A stretch of 64,000 bases of DNA from Shimia sp040225985 (GTDB taxonomy: Bacteria; Pseudomonadota; Alphaproteobacteria; Rhodobacterales; Rhodobacteraceae): positions 1-64,000 of the forward strand of contig NZ_JBBPEU010000012.1 in assembly GCF_040225985.1 (NCBI RefSeq), in the 5' to 3' direction. Made by a program: the position numbers and the translations under genes. Each line of letters opens with the position of its first letter. Positions within the stretch are counted from its first letter, which is position 1. Below the pieces are notes generated by a model. That model was not told the DNA's origin and did not search any database. It saw nothing but the letters and a program-made list of their open reading frames with translations. Positions 33,561 to 42,580 of this stretch are shown piece after piece.

Positions 33561-33809
33561 TCAGCCCTTTCTGATCGCACGACGAATGACGATGAGCAGG
33601 CTTGCCCCCGCGACCGCCGTAAAGAACTGCCCGACCAGTCCGCCAAGATGGATACCAAACCCCTTGGAGAGGACGAGGTTGAGCAACACCGCCCCGATAA
33701 TGCCCAGTACGATATTGGCGACCAGTCCGCGTTGCGTGTTCGTGATCCGACTCGCGATATATCCGGCCACGCCGCCAACCACGATCATCATCACCCATCC
33801 AAGTTCCAT
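33561..33809 (-). CDS. GlsB/YeaQ/YmgE family stress-response membrane protein
   Basis: This 82-residue protein is almost wholly hydrophobic, with three helices and the family pattern GGVAGYIASRITNTQRGLVA followed by NIVLGIIGAVL. Members are small inner-membrane proteins induced by envelope or acid stress (transglycosylase-associated family). A GGAGAAG ribosome-binding site precedes the ATG at 33809. It is divergent from a membrane-bound LytTR regulator, with only 73 bases between the starts. Confidence 0.88.
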   Translation of the reverse strand: MELGWVMMIVVGGVAGYIASRITNTQRGLVANIVLGIIGAVLLNLVLSKGFGIHLGGLVGQFFTAVAGASLLIVIRRAIRKG

Positions 33810-33882
33810 GACACTTCTCCGATTAACCATGACAATGCACTTGCCATGACCAGAGGCACGGGCAACAAACAACTCAGATTAC

Positions 33883-34686
33883 GTGAATGGAAGGCCAGAC
33901 TTCGTGAACGACACCTCTCGCCCCTCTGCGACACGCGAAGACCCCCGCTGGTATCTGCCCGAGATGGCCGCGGCCTATATCATGGCCGTAGGGGTTTTCA
34001 CGACGATCGGTCCCTTCGGAACGTTCGACTTTTCCTTTTGGTCGCGAGCGGCCTATTGGGCGATCGCGCTTGGAACGGGCTGGCTCTGTGTGGCAATCGC
34101 CATCGTGTGCCTGCGCAGATGGGGGCCGTACCGGCCGGGAAAGCCCGTTCGCAATGTCACGATAGCGCTGGCCCTAGCCGGGGTGCCCACGGCGGTTTCG
34201 GTGTTGGGGCTCGAAGCTGTGTTTCGCCCCGACGGCGGCACCTTCTGGAATTTTCGCATCGTGGGCTATGTGTTTCTCGTGATCGCCGTCCTAGGTTTTG
34301 TTGTCGTGACATGGCTTCGCCCTGCCATCCCCGCTGGCCCCGCCGCGTCGGGGGCGCCGCCGGCCCCCGCCCGCCAACAACCACCATTTTTTGCGCGCCT
34401 CTCGCCCGAGTTGGGGCATACCCTCATTTCACTCACGGCGCAGGATCATTATGTCGAAGTCACGACCCAAGCCGGACGGGACCTGATCCACCTGCGTTTT
34501 GGCGACGCGCTTGAAGAACTTGGTGATTATCCGGGACAGCAAATTCACCGGTCGCACTGGATCGCAGCCTCGGCCTTTCGGGGGCTCGGACGACACAACA
34601 ATCGTCTGGTGGCCTATCTGAGCGACGGTCGCTGCTTGCCGGTCTCGCGCAGCTTTGCTGCAACGGTGCGTCAAATGCGTGCCTAG
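33883..34686 (+). CDS. Membrane-anchored LytTR family regulator
   Basis: This 267-residue protein has four hydrophobic helices in the first 150 residues, a Pro/Ala linker and a C-terminal LytTR DNA-binding domain (about 170-265; LISLTAQDHYVEVTTQAGRD, then QIHRSHWIAASAFRG). It lacks a receiver domain, so the membrane part is the likely sensor. The GTG at 33883 is the first in-frame start; a second GTG seven codons on is possible. It faces two small stress-type membrane protein genes, which are probable targets. Confidence 0.85.
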   Translation: MNGRPDFVNDTSRPSATREDPRWYLPEMAAAYIMAVGVFTTIGPFGTFDFSFWSRAAYWAIALGTGWLCVAIAIVCLRRWGPYRPGKPVRNVTIALALAGVPTAVSVLGLEAVFRPDGGTFWNFRIVGYVFLVIAVLGFVVVTWLRPAIPAGPAASGAPPAPARQQPPFFARLSPELGHTLISLTAQDHYVEVTTQAGRDLIHLRFGDALEELGDYPGQQIHRSHWIAASAFRGLGRHNNRLVAYLSDGRCLPVSRSFAATVRQMRA

Positions 34687-34797
34687 GCCCCGGTTCCCAC
34701 CCCTTAATTCACCGGATTGTACCACCTCCCACCTTCCCCTTTCCGCGCCCTTTCGCTAGATGGGGATCGGACACAGACGTTTTGCAGGATCACTCAA

Positions 34798-37700
34798 ATG
34801 GCAATGGAAAAGACCTTTAACGCGGCCGAAGCTGAAACCCGCCTGTTCGAGGCCTGGGAGAAGGCGGGCTGTTTCACCGCCGGCGCAAACGCAAAACCCG
34901 GCGCCTCAACCTATTGCATTATGATCCCGCCCCCGAACGTGACCGGCGTTCTTCACATGGGCCACGCGTTCAACAATACGTTGCAGGATATCCTGATCCG
35001 CTGGAAGCGCATGCAGGGGTTCGATACCCTCTGGCAGCCGGGTACCGACCATGCGGGAATCGCGACCCAGATGGTTGTTGAACGCAAGCTGGCGGAAAAT
35101 CAGGAACCCTCGCGCCGCGAACTGGGCCGCGAAAAGTTCCTTGAAAAGGTCTGGGAATGGAAAGACCAGTCCGGCGGCACCATCATCAACCAGCTGAAGC
35201 GCCTCGGGGCCTCTTGTGACTTTGACCGCACCGCGTTCACCATGTCCGGCGCTCCCGGCGCCCCCGAAGACGAGGCCCACGGCAATTTCCACGATGCCGT
35301 GATCAAGGTCTTTGTCGACATGTACAACAAGGGCTTCATCTATCGTGGCAAGCGGCTGGTGAACTGGGACCCGCATTTCGAAACCGCGATCTCGGACCTT
35401 GAGGTCGAGAATATCGAAGTTGCGGGCCACATGTGGCATTTCAAATACCCGCTGGCCGGTGGCGCAACCTATACCTATGTCGAAAAAGACGAAGACGGGA
35501 ACGTCACCCTTGAAGAAGAGCGCGACTACATCTCGATCGCTACGACCCGCCCCGAAACCATGCTGGGCGACGGCGCGGTTGCCGTGCATCCGTCGGATGA
35601 ACGCTATGCGCCCATTGTGGGCAAGCTGGTTGAAATTCCGGTTGGACCCAAAGAACACCGCCGTCTGATCCCGATCATCACCGATGAATATCCCGATCCC
35701 GATTTCGGCTCGGGCGCGGTGAAGATCACCGGCGCGCATGACTTCAACGACTATCAGGTGGCCAAGCGCGGCGGCATTCCGATGTATCGCCTGATGGACA
35801 TGAAGGGCCATATGCGCGCAGACGGTATGCCCTATGCCGAGGAAGCGGCCAAGGCACAGGCCCATGCGAAAGGTGCCGGATTCACCGAGAACGAAGTCGA
35901 CGCGATCAACCTTGTCCCCGACGACCTGCGCGGTCTCGACCGGTTCGAAGCACGGACGCTGGTGATCAACCAGATCACCGAAGAAGGTCTGGCCGTGATG
36001 ATCCCGAACCCCGCTGCGGGTGCCGAAGGCGAACCGGAAACCATTCCCTATGTCGAAAGCAAGCCGATCATGCAGCCGTTTGGCGACCGCTCAAAGGTGG
36101 TGATCGAACCGATGCTGACAGACCAGTGGTTCGTGGATGCGGAAAAGGTTGTCGGCCCCGCGCTGGACGCCGTGCGCAATGGCGACGTGAAAATCCTGCC
36201 TGAGTCGGGCGAGAAGGTTTATTACCACTGGCTGGAAAACATCGAACCCTGGTGCATCTCGCGTCAGCTGTGGTGGGGCCACCAGATTCCGGTCTGGTAC
36301 GGCTTTGACCTGTCTGGCGAAGGCTTCAAGGATGACGAAGGCGACGGCAGTCTTGATCTGGTCGAAATGGGACGCCTTCTGTCGGAACAGAAGCTGCTCT
36401 TGGGCGATGAACGTCACCACTGTGCCGCCAGCTTCGAAGAGGTGAAGGCCCAATTCGACGATGTTGAGGCCGGCCTGCCGACCCCGCTGAACCACGCCAC
36501 CGTGGTCGAGGTCGCCGACCGCAACGAAGCCGTGTCGCGGTTTGCCGCATCGCTGGCCGAATACGAAATGACCCAGGACCCGACCAAGCTGGTTTATCCG
36601 GTTTGGCGTGACGCCGACGTTCTGGACACTTGGTTCTCGTCCGGTCTCTGGCCCATCGGCACGCTGGGCTGGCCCGAGGATACGCCGGAAATGCGGAAGT
36701 ATTTCCCGACCTCGACCCTGATCACCGGTCAGGACATCCTTTTCTTCTGGGTCGCGCGCATGATGATGATGCAGTTGGCCGTGGTCGACGAAATTCCGTT
36801 CGACACTGTTTACCTGCATGGCCTCGTCCGCGACGCCAAGGGCAAGAAGATGTCGAAATCCACCGGCAACGTCATGGATCCGCTCGACATCATCGACGAA
36901 TACGGCGCGGACGCGCTGAGGTTCTCGTCGGCGGCGATGGCGGCACTGGGCGGAGTTCTGAAGCTGGATATGGAACGCATCAAGGGCTATCGCAACTTCG
37001 GCACCAAGATCTGGAACGCCGTGCGCTTTGCCGAGATGAACGAGGTTTACGCAAATGGCGCGCCCGCTGCAGAGGTGCCACGGGCCACCGCCACCGTAAA
37101 CAAATGGATCATCGGCGAGACAGCAAAGGTCCGTGAGACCGTTGACGATGCCTTTGACGGGTTCCGCTTCAACGACGCAGCGCTGGGGCTTTATGCTTTT
37201 GTCTGGGGCAAAGTTTGCGACTGGTATGTGGAATTCGCCAAGCCGCTGCTCAACAGCGACGATGACGCCATCAAAGCTGAAACCCGTGCCACGATGGGCT
37301 GGGTTCTGGACCAGTGCATGATCATGCTGCACCCGATCATGCCCTTCATCACCGAAGAGCTGTGGGGCGTGACTGCTGACCGTGCGAATATGCTGGTGCA
37401 TCAGGACTGGCCGACCTATGCGGTGGCCGATCTGGTCGATGCCGAGGCCGACCGCGAGATGAACTGGGTAATCTCGGTGATCGAGAACGTACGCTCGGCG
37501 CGGGCCCAAATGCATGTGCCTGCCGGTCTGAAAATTCCGATGCTGGTGACGGAACTGGATGACGCCGGCAAAGGTGCCTGGACCCGGAACGAGGCACTGA
37601 TCAAGAAGATCGCGCGCATCGACAGCCTGACCGACGTGGCCGACTTCCCGAAGGGTTGCATCACCGTCGCAGTTGATGGCGGCACCTTTGGTCTGCCGTT

Positions 37701-37923
37701 GGCTGATATCATCGACATCGACGAGGAAAAGGCACGGCTTGAAAAAACCCTCGGCAAGCTGGCCAAGGAATTGGGCGGACTGCGCGGACGTCTCAACAAC
37801 CCGAAATTCGTTGCTTCGGCCCCGGCCGAAGTGGTCGAGGAAGCGCGCGAGAACCTTGCCGCCCGCGAAGAGGAAGAAGCCAAGCTTAAGGCCGCCCTCG
37901 CAAGGCTTGCAGAAATCGGATAA
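34798..37923 (+). CDS. valS: Valyl-tRNA synthetase
   Basis: This 1,041-residue class I synthetase has the HIGH motif as LHMGH (residues 52-56, in PPPNVTGVLHMGH), an editing domain containing ATTRPETMLGD, and the KMSKS motif in GKKMSKSTGN. The C-terminal coiled coil (LEKTLGKLAKELGGLRGRLN) binds the tRNA elbow. The start at 34798 is preferred over an upstream ATG because MAMEKTFN opens the conserved region. Length is a little above the E. coli enzyme because of inserts in the catalytic core. A terminator follows. Confidence 0.98.
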   Translation: MAMEKTFNAAEAETRLFEAWEKAGCFTAGANAKPGASTYCIMIPPPNVTGVLHMGHAFNNTLQDILIRWKRMQGFDTLWQPGTDHAGIATQMVVERKLAENQEPSRRELGREKFLEKVWEWKDQSGGTIINQLKRLGASCDFDRTAFTMSGAPGAPEDEAHGNFHDAVIKVFVDMYNKGFIYRGKRLVNWDPHFETAISDLEVENIEVAGHMWHFKYPLAGGATYTYVEKDEDGNVTLEEERDYISIATTRPETMLGDGAVAVHPSDERYAPIVGKLVEIPVGPKEHRRLIPIITDEYPDPDFGSGAVKITGAHDFNDYQVAKRGGIPMYRLMDMKGHMRADGMPYAEEAAKAQAHAKGAGFTENEVDAINLVPDDLRGLDRFEARTLVINQITEEGLAVMIPNPAAGAEGEPETIPYVESKPIMQPFGDRSKVVIEPMLTDQWFVDAEKVVGPALDAVRNGDVKILPESGEKVYYHWLENIEPWCISRQLWWGHQIPVWYGFDLSGEGFKDDEGDGSLDLVEMGRLLSEQKLLLGDERHHCAASFEEVKAQFDDVEAGLPTPLNHATVVEVADRNEAVSRFAASLAEYEMTQDPTKLVYPVWRDADVLDTWFSSGLWPIGTLGWPEDTPEMRKYFPTSTLITGQDILFFWVARMMMMQLAVVDEIPFDTVYLHGLVRDAKGKKMSKSTGNVMDPLDIIDEYGADALRFSSAAMAALGGVLKLDMERIKGYRNFGTKIWNAVRFAEMNEVYANGAPAAEVPRATATVNKWIIGETAKVRETVDDAFDGFRFNDAALGLYAFVWGKVCDWYVEFAKPLLNSDDDAIKAETRATMGWVLDQCMIMLHPIMPFITEELWGVTADRANMLVHQDWPTYAVADLVDAEADREMNWVISVIENVRSARAQMHVPAGLKIPMLVTELDDAGKGAWTRNEALIKKIARIDSLTDVADFPKGCITVAVDGGTFGLPLADIIDIDEEKARLEKTLGKLAKELGGLRGRLNNPKFVASAPAEVVEEARENLAAREEEEAKLKAALARLAEIG

Positions 37924-37951
37924 ACCACTTAACAAGTGAAGCAATTCACAG

Positions 37952-37980
37952 GGCGTCCGCATTGTGGGCGCCTTTTTTTC
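37952..37980 (+). terminator. Intrinsic terminator of valS
   Basis: A 7-bp stem (ggcgtcc with gggcgcc, one G-T pair) and 7-nt loop is followed by seven T. It ends 18 bases before the next start codon. Confidence 0.75.
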
Positions 37981-37997
37981 ATGCAAGGGATGATCTG

Positions 37998-39185
37998 ATG
38001 GGTAAATCTGCATTCGAGCGGACCGATGCCATGGTCTTTTTCGGTGGCATCACCGCGCTGACGGCGGTTTCGATCGACATTGTGTTGCCCGCCACGGGGC
38101 TGATCGCGCGCGATTTCCGGGTCGAGGATGCCTTGGGATCGCTCTTGGTCGGAGCCTATTTCATCGCCTACGCCATCGGCCAGTTGTTTTGGGGCCTGTT
38201 TTCGGACGCGTTCGGGCGCAGGCTGGCGCTGATCCTAGCCCTGATCGGGTTTACCCTGTCCACAATCGCCTGCGCGCTGGCCCCAAGTTTCGAGTTCTTG
38301 ATCTGGATGCGTGCCTTGCAAGGGCTGACCGGTGGCACGCCCGTCATTGCCCGCGCCATGGTGCGCGATGTGGCCTCGGGCAACGATGCCGCGCGCATTC
38401 TGGCCATGCTGATGGCCATCCTGACCATTGGCACGCTGATTGCACCGGTTCTGGGATCGGGGCTTCTGGTTCTGTTTGACTGGCGCATGATTTTCTGGGC
38501 CCTTGCGCTGATGGGCGTGGCATTTCTGACCTATACACTTTTCGTGCTTGAAGAGACAGGCGGACAACGCCGCCCCGAACGGTTTACCCTGTCATTCGTG
38601 CTGTCCTCATCGAAAAAACTGTTGTCTTTCAAGGCGTTCCTGGTGCCGATGTTCATGGGCAGCTTTGCCTTTGCAGGCTATGCCGCGATGTTGTCGATTG
38701 GGGCGGTCCTGACCGAAACCGTCTATGACGTCTCCCCGCAGGCGTTTGGGTCGCTCTTTGCCCTCGCGGCTGCGGCCAATACCGCCGGGGCGTTGACCGT
38801 GCGCCACATGCTCAAGACCCTGCCCTTGCTGCGGGTCAACGGGTTGGCTGTCGCCTTTGCCGGTCTCGCCACACTAACCACGCTGGCCGCCACAGTTTTC
38901 GCACCTTCACTGCCGGCGTTCTGGGGGGCGGTCTGCCTGTTCGTGATCGCCTTTGGTACCGTGATGCCCACCTCTGTCGCGCTAGCCCTTGAACCGGCGG
39001 GGGATATGCCTGGCTTCGCCAATTCGCTGGTCGGCGCGGTTCAGATGTCATTCGGCGCGGCAGGCGCGGCACTTGCAACGGTGTTGTTTGACGGTAGCCA
39101 CCGCGCCATTCCGCTGACCATGACCCTGTTCGGCGTGCTCATCCTGCTCACCTATCTGCTGGGCCGCAAGGCGCTTAGACCCTAG
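37998..39185 (+). CDS. MFS drug efflux transporter, Bcr/CflA type
   Basis: This 395-residue protein has twelve predicted helices and DHA1 family motifs: GLFSDAFGRRLALILALIG between helices 2 and 3 and RALQGLTGGTPVIARAMVRD in helix 4/5, typical of Bcr/CflA exporters. It should export drugs or metabolites by proton antiport at the inner membrane. The ATG at 37998 follows a GGGATGAT region. Its stop overlaps the stop of the convergent crotonase gene within CTAG. Confidence 0.9.
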   Translation: MGKSAFERTDAMVFFGGITALTAVSIDIVLPATGLIARDFRVEDALGSLLVGAYFIAYAIGQLFWGLFSDAFGRRLALILALIGFTLSTIACALAPSFEFLIWMRALQGLTGGTPVIARAMVRDVASGNDAARILAMLMAILTIGTLIAPVLGSGLLVLFDWRMIFWALALMGVAFLTYTLFVLEETGGQRRPERFTLSFVLSSSKKLLSFKAFLVPMFMGSFAFAGYAAMLSIGAVLTETVYDVSPQAFGSLFALAAAANTAGALTVRHMLKTLPLLRVNGLAVAFAGLATLTTLAATVFAPSLPAFWGAVCLFVIAFGTVMPTSVALALEPAGDMPGFANSLVGAVQMSFGAAGAALATVLFDGSHRAIPLTMTLFGVLILLTYLLGRKALRP

Positions 39186-39976
39186 TCTTTGAAAACCGGG
39201 GCGCGTTTTTGCATGTTGGCGGCAATCACCTCCATCTGGTGCGGTTTACCAATCAAATCAGCCTGTGCGCGGCTTTCCTCGAGTAAAACAGCCTCGACAT
39301 CATCCATATGGGTTTCGGCATAGTCGATCAGTGCCTTGGCCGCACGGATGCCCGAGGGGCTCTTGCCCGCGATCTGCTCGGCAAGGGCGAGCGCCGCCGC
39401 TTCGGGATCATCAGCCAGTTCGGTGACCAACCCCCATGCCTCGGCTTGGGGCGCCTCGATCATCTCGTTTGTATAGGTCAGCTTGCGCAGCACGTCCGAC
39501 CGCAAAAGACGCGGCAGGATCACCATTCCGCCCATGTCCGGCACAAGACCCCATTTCATTTCCAAAACGGACAGGCGGGTGTCTGGGGCCGCAATGCGAA
39601 TATCCGCGCCCAGCGCAATCTGTAGACCGCCACCGATACAGACCCCTTTCAGCGCGGCAATCACTGGCACGGGAATTTTCTGCCAGACCATGCAGACCTG
39701 TTGGAACTTGTTGCTGTCGCCATGGCTGCGCGGCATCAGGATTTTCTTGGGATCGCCCCCTGCCAGCGTCGCAAAACTCATGATATCGAGGCCCGCGCAA
39801 AAGGCATCGCCCTCTCCGGCCAGAACCACGGCGCGTACATCCGAGCGATCCAGAAGGCTTTCGCCCGCCTCGATGATCGCATCGATCATCTTGGTGTCCA
39901 GCGCATTCATCTTGTCCCCACGGGTTAGCGTCACCCGGGCGATGTGGTTCTCAACTTCTACTGATACACGCGACAT
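39182..39976 (-). CDS. Crotonase/enoyl-CoA hydratase family protein
   Basis: This 264-residue protein has the crotonase oxyanion-hole segments (GDAFCAGLDI and ALKGVCIGGGLQIALGADIR) and LSVLEMKWGLVPDMGG. Both a hydratase and a dehalogenase/isomerase role are possible: the usual catalytic Glu pair is not complete (the second position reads WGLVPD). The start at 39976 (MSRVSVEVENHIARVTL) is the family-typical opening. It converges on the MFS gene. Confidence 0.88.
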   Translation of the reverse strand: MSRVSVEVENHIARVTLTRGDKMNALDTKMIDAIIEAGESLLDRSDVRAVVLAGEGDAFCAGLDIMSFATLAGGDPKKILMPRSHGDSNKFQQVCMVWQKIPVPVIAALKGVCIGGGLQIALGADIRIAAPDTRLSVLEMKWGLVPDMGGMVILPRLLRSDVLRKLTYTNEMIEAPQAEAWGLVTELADDPEAAALALAEQIAGKSPSGIRAAKALIDYAETHMDDVEAVLLEESRAQADLIGKPHQMEVIAANMQKRAPVFKD

Positions 39977-40041
39977 GGCGGCCTCCCGTTTTGGATTCGA
40001 CGCCACTCTGCCGCCAATCCCCGCGCCGTGCCAGAGAAACG

Positions 40042-41115
40042 TCAGGGCAGTTTCAACACCGGCAGGCGCGCAAACCAGGGCGAGTCGAGGGTTGTGATGT
40101 AGAGAGTATCATCGACAACCTTGCCCCCGGTCGTGATGCCAAGGCGTCCGCCCGGATCCTGCACCGTGCGCAAAACCGTGCCGTCGCCATCAAACTGAAT
40201 CAGCATCCCACGATGAATCGGTGCTGGTCGCACCATCGGGCCCAGACGCCAGATCACCTTGCGCAGGAAGGGATAGGGCATCAATGCCTCGGACGGGACG
40301 CGCGGGCTGGCAAACGCCAACCAATAGGTGCCGTCGCCCTGCGCTTCGAGGTTATCAGGATAGCCCGGCAGATTGTCGAGGAACACCTCTTGTGTGCCTG
40401 CCTTATGCCCCGTCAGCCACAACCGGTGGAGTCGCGCCCGCCCCGTTTCCGCGATCAGCAGGAAATCCTCGTTCGGCGACAAGGCAATTCCGTTGGTATA
40501 AACAAACCCCGTGGCGATCTTTTCGACCGTGCCATCCGGCGTGCGGCGCGCGACATAGCCCGCGTCAGACTGTTCCCAGATGGTCAGAACCGAGGTCGGC
40601 TTGGTCCCGCCCATTGTTTCGGGATCGAAGCGGTCCGACGAGTTGGAGAAATAGATCGTGCCATCCCGCGCCAGTTCGATCTGGTTGGCATAGATGACAG
40701 GGCCGCCGTCGATCTCTTCCACAACGGGCGTCAGCGTGCCCGGCCCGCTCCACCGCATCACGCCGCGAAAACTGTCGGAAATATAAAGGGCCCCGTCCGG
40801 TCCAGCCTTGAGGCCAAGGGGACGGCCGCCCAACCGGTCGACCGCGACCGGTGTGTCACCGTCGATACGATAAAGAATGCCGGAATGCGAAGTAGTGTAA
40901 ACGCCCCCGTCCGGCATCACGGCAATGTCCTCGGGACCGATCTCACCATCCGGCAGGGATACGGTTTCGGCCATATCCAGTAGGTCGTTCTCGGCATAAG
41001 CGCCGACAAAGCCTTCATCCTTGGGCGGGTCATAGGCCACGGGATCAACCGGCACAGGCCAGAACAGCAAATAGCCAAGCCCCGCCAACAGCAGTATCAA
41101 AAACGCGCGCATCAT
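40042..41115 (-). CDS. Strictosidine synthase-like/SMP-30 type beta-propeller protein
   Basis: This 357-residue protein has a single N-terminal membrane anchor or signal (MMRAFLILLLAGLGYLLFW) and a six-bladed beta-propeller with IGPEDIAVMPDGGVYT, TNGIALSPNEDFLLIAETGR and NLPGYPDNLEAQGDGTYWLA, the strictosidine synthase/APMAP pattern. Bacterial members are probably periplasmic lactonases or esterases. The ATG at 41115 has an AGGGAGAG ribosome-binding site. It is divergent from an aminotransferase gene. Confidence 0.85.
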   Translation of the reverse strand: MMRAFLILLLAGLGYLLFWPVPVDPVAYDPPKDEGFVGAYAENDLLDMAETVSLPDGEIGPEDIAVMPDGGVYTTSHSGILYRIDGDTPVAVDRLGGRPLGLKAGPDGALYISDSFRGVMRWSGPGTLTPVVEEIDGGPVIYANQIELARDGTIYFSNSSDRFDPETMGGTKPTSVLTIWEQSDAGYVARRTPDGTVEKIATGFVYTNGIALSPNEDFLLIAETGRARLHRLWLTGHKAGTQEVFLDNLPGYPDNLEAQGDGTYWLAFASPRVPSEALMPYPFLRKVIWRLGPMVRPAPIHRGMLIQFDGDGTVLRTVQDPGGRLGITTGGKVVDDTLYITTLDSPWFARLPVLKLP

Positions 41116-41206
41116 ACTCTCCCTATCGCTCTTGGCCGCAGCCTGCACGGGGGCGTCTGTTCTGACAAGCCTTGCCGACAGTCCGACCTTGGGGTTATCT
41201 GCCCAC

Positions 41207-42310
41207 ATGACCGGACCACGCTATACCGCCCTCGCCCAGACCTTGCCCGCCACCGTGCCCTTTGTCGGCCCCGAGGCACAGGAACGTGCCATGGGTCGCG
41301 CCTTTCAGGCTCGGCTTGGCGCGAACGAAAACGTTTTTGGCGCCTCGCCGCGCGCCATAGCCACCATGAAAGAGGCCAGCGACGGGGTCTGGATGTATGC
41401 CGACCCGGAAAGCCACGACCTGCGACAGGCCCTTGCCCGGCATCATGGCATCGCGCCCACGAATATCGTTGTGGGCGAAGGCATCGACGGGTTGCTGGGG
41501 TATCTTGTGCGGCTTCTGGTCGAACCGGGAGACGCGGTTGTCACCTCGGACGGGGCCTATCCCACGTTCAATTACCACGTTGCCGGATATGGCGGCATCC
41601 TGCACAAGGTTCCCTATCGCGAAGATCGCGAAGACCTGTCTGCTTTGATCGCCAAGGCGGCCGAGGTCGAGGCCAAAATGGTCTATTTCGCCAATCCCGA
41701 CAATCCGATGGGCACGTGGATGTCCGGCGCAGACATCAAGGCGGCCATGGCCGCCCTACCAGACGGCACCCTGTTGGTGCTGGATGAGGCCTATGTAGAA
41801 TTCGCGCCCGAGGGCACGGCGCCGGATCTGGACATTGAAGATCCGCGGGTCATCCGGATGCGTACCTTTTCCAAGGCATATGGCATGGCCGGTGCGCGTG
41901 TGGGCTATGCGATGGGGGCAGCCGATCTGATCCGCAATTTCGAAAAAATCCGAAACCATTTTGGCATGAACCGGGTATCACAGGTCGGCGCATTGGCCGC
42001 GCTGCATGACCAAGACTGGCTTCAGCAGACCTGTGCCGATGTTGCCGCAGCGCGAGATGAAATCTCGCGGATTGCCGGTGAGAATGGACTGTCGGCTGTG
42101 CCTTCAGCAACCAATTTCGTGGCGATTGATTGTGGCCGGGACGGCACCTTTGCCAAGGCGGTTCTGGACGGGCTGGTGGCGCGAGGCGTCTTTGTGCGCA
42201 TGCCCTTTGTCGCGCCCCAAAACCGCTGCATCCGGGTCAGCTGTGGACGCCCCGAGGATTTACGCATTTTTGCGGCAGCCTTGCCAGACGTACTGGCAGA
42301 ACTTGGCTGA
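41207..42310 (+). CDS. Class I/II aminotransferase, histidinol-phosphate aminotransferase-like
   Basis: This 367-residue fold-I PLP enzyme has the cofactor Lys in RTFSKAYGMAGARVGYA, the Asp in VLDEAYVEF and a C-terminal Arg in IRVSCGRPED. The pattern is that of the HisC group, but it stands outside any his operon, so a role in another amino acid or phosphonate-like substrate is open. The start at 41207 (MTGPRYTAL) is the first that avoids overlap with the divergent gene's leader. Confidence 0.88.
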   Translation: MTGPRYTALAQTLPATVPFVGPEAQERAMGRAFQARLGANENVFGASPRAIATMKEASDGVWMYADPESHDLRQALARHHGIAPTNIVVGEGIDGLLGYLVRLLVEPGDAVVTSDGAYPTFNYHVAGYGGILHKVPYREDREDLSALIAKAAEVEAKMVYFANPDNPMGTWMSGADIKAAMAALPDGTLLVLDEAYVEFAPEGTAPDLDIEDPRVIRMRTFSKAYGMAGARVGYAMGAADLIRNFEKIRNHFGMNRVSQVGALAALHDQDWLQQTCADVAAARDEISRIAGENGLSAVPSATNFVAIDCGRDGTFAKAVLDGLVARGVFVRMPFVAPQNRCIRVSCGRPEDLRIFAAALPDVLAELG

Positions 42311-42385
42311 TCCTGCCCATGTTCACAGAACCGTGGCTGGTCAGATGCGGAAACCGAAGTATCCTCTAATCGGAAAGGATATGCC

Positions 42386-42580
42386 ATGGCCCGACCGATC
42401 AACCGAGTTGAGAACTATACGACACCCGCGCTGGTAATGGGATTTGTCAATCTCCTCTGGTTTTTCGGAGTGCTTCTGGCAATCTGGGGCTTGCCTGCGG
42501 TCCTGGTTGCGGGCTGGGTGCTGAATTATGCCATCACCCTTTTTGAACGCCATTTGAGGGCACAGGGCAAATACCCCTAG
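42386..42580 (+). CDS. Small hypothetical membrane protein
   Basis: This 64-residue protein has one long or two short hydrophobic helices (about 14-55) flanked by basic residues, ending RHLRAQGKYP. The ATG follows GGAAAGGATATGCC. Its stop codon overlaps the stop of the convergent class V aminotransferase gene within CTAG, which supports both ends. I do not recognise a named family. Confidence 0.65.
   Translation: MARPINRVENYTTPALVMGFVNLLWFFGVLLAIWGLPAVLVAGWVLNYAITLFERHLRAQGKYP

Noticed and set aside
36091..38013. 640-residue antisense frame across valS
   Set aside because: A reverse-strand shadow of a certain valyl-tRNA synthetase; it also crosses the valS terminator.
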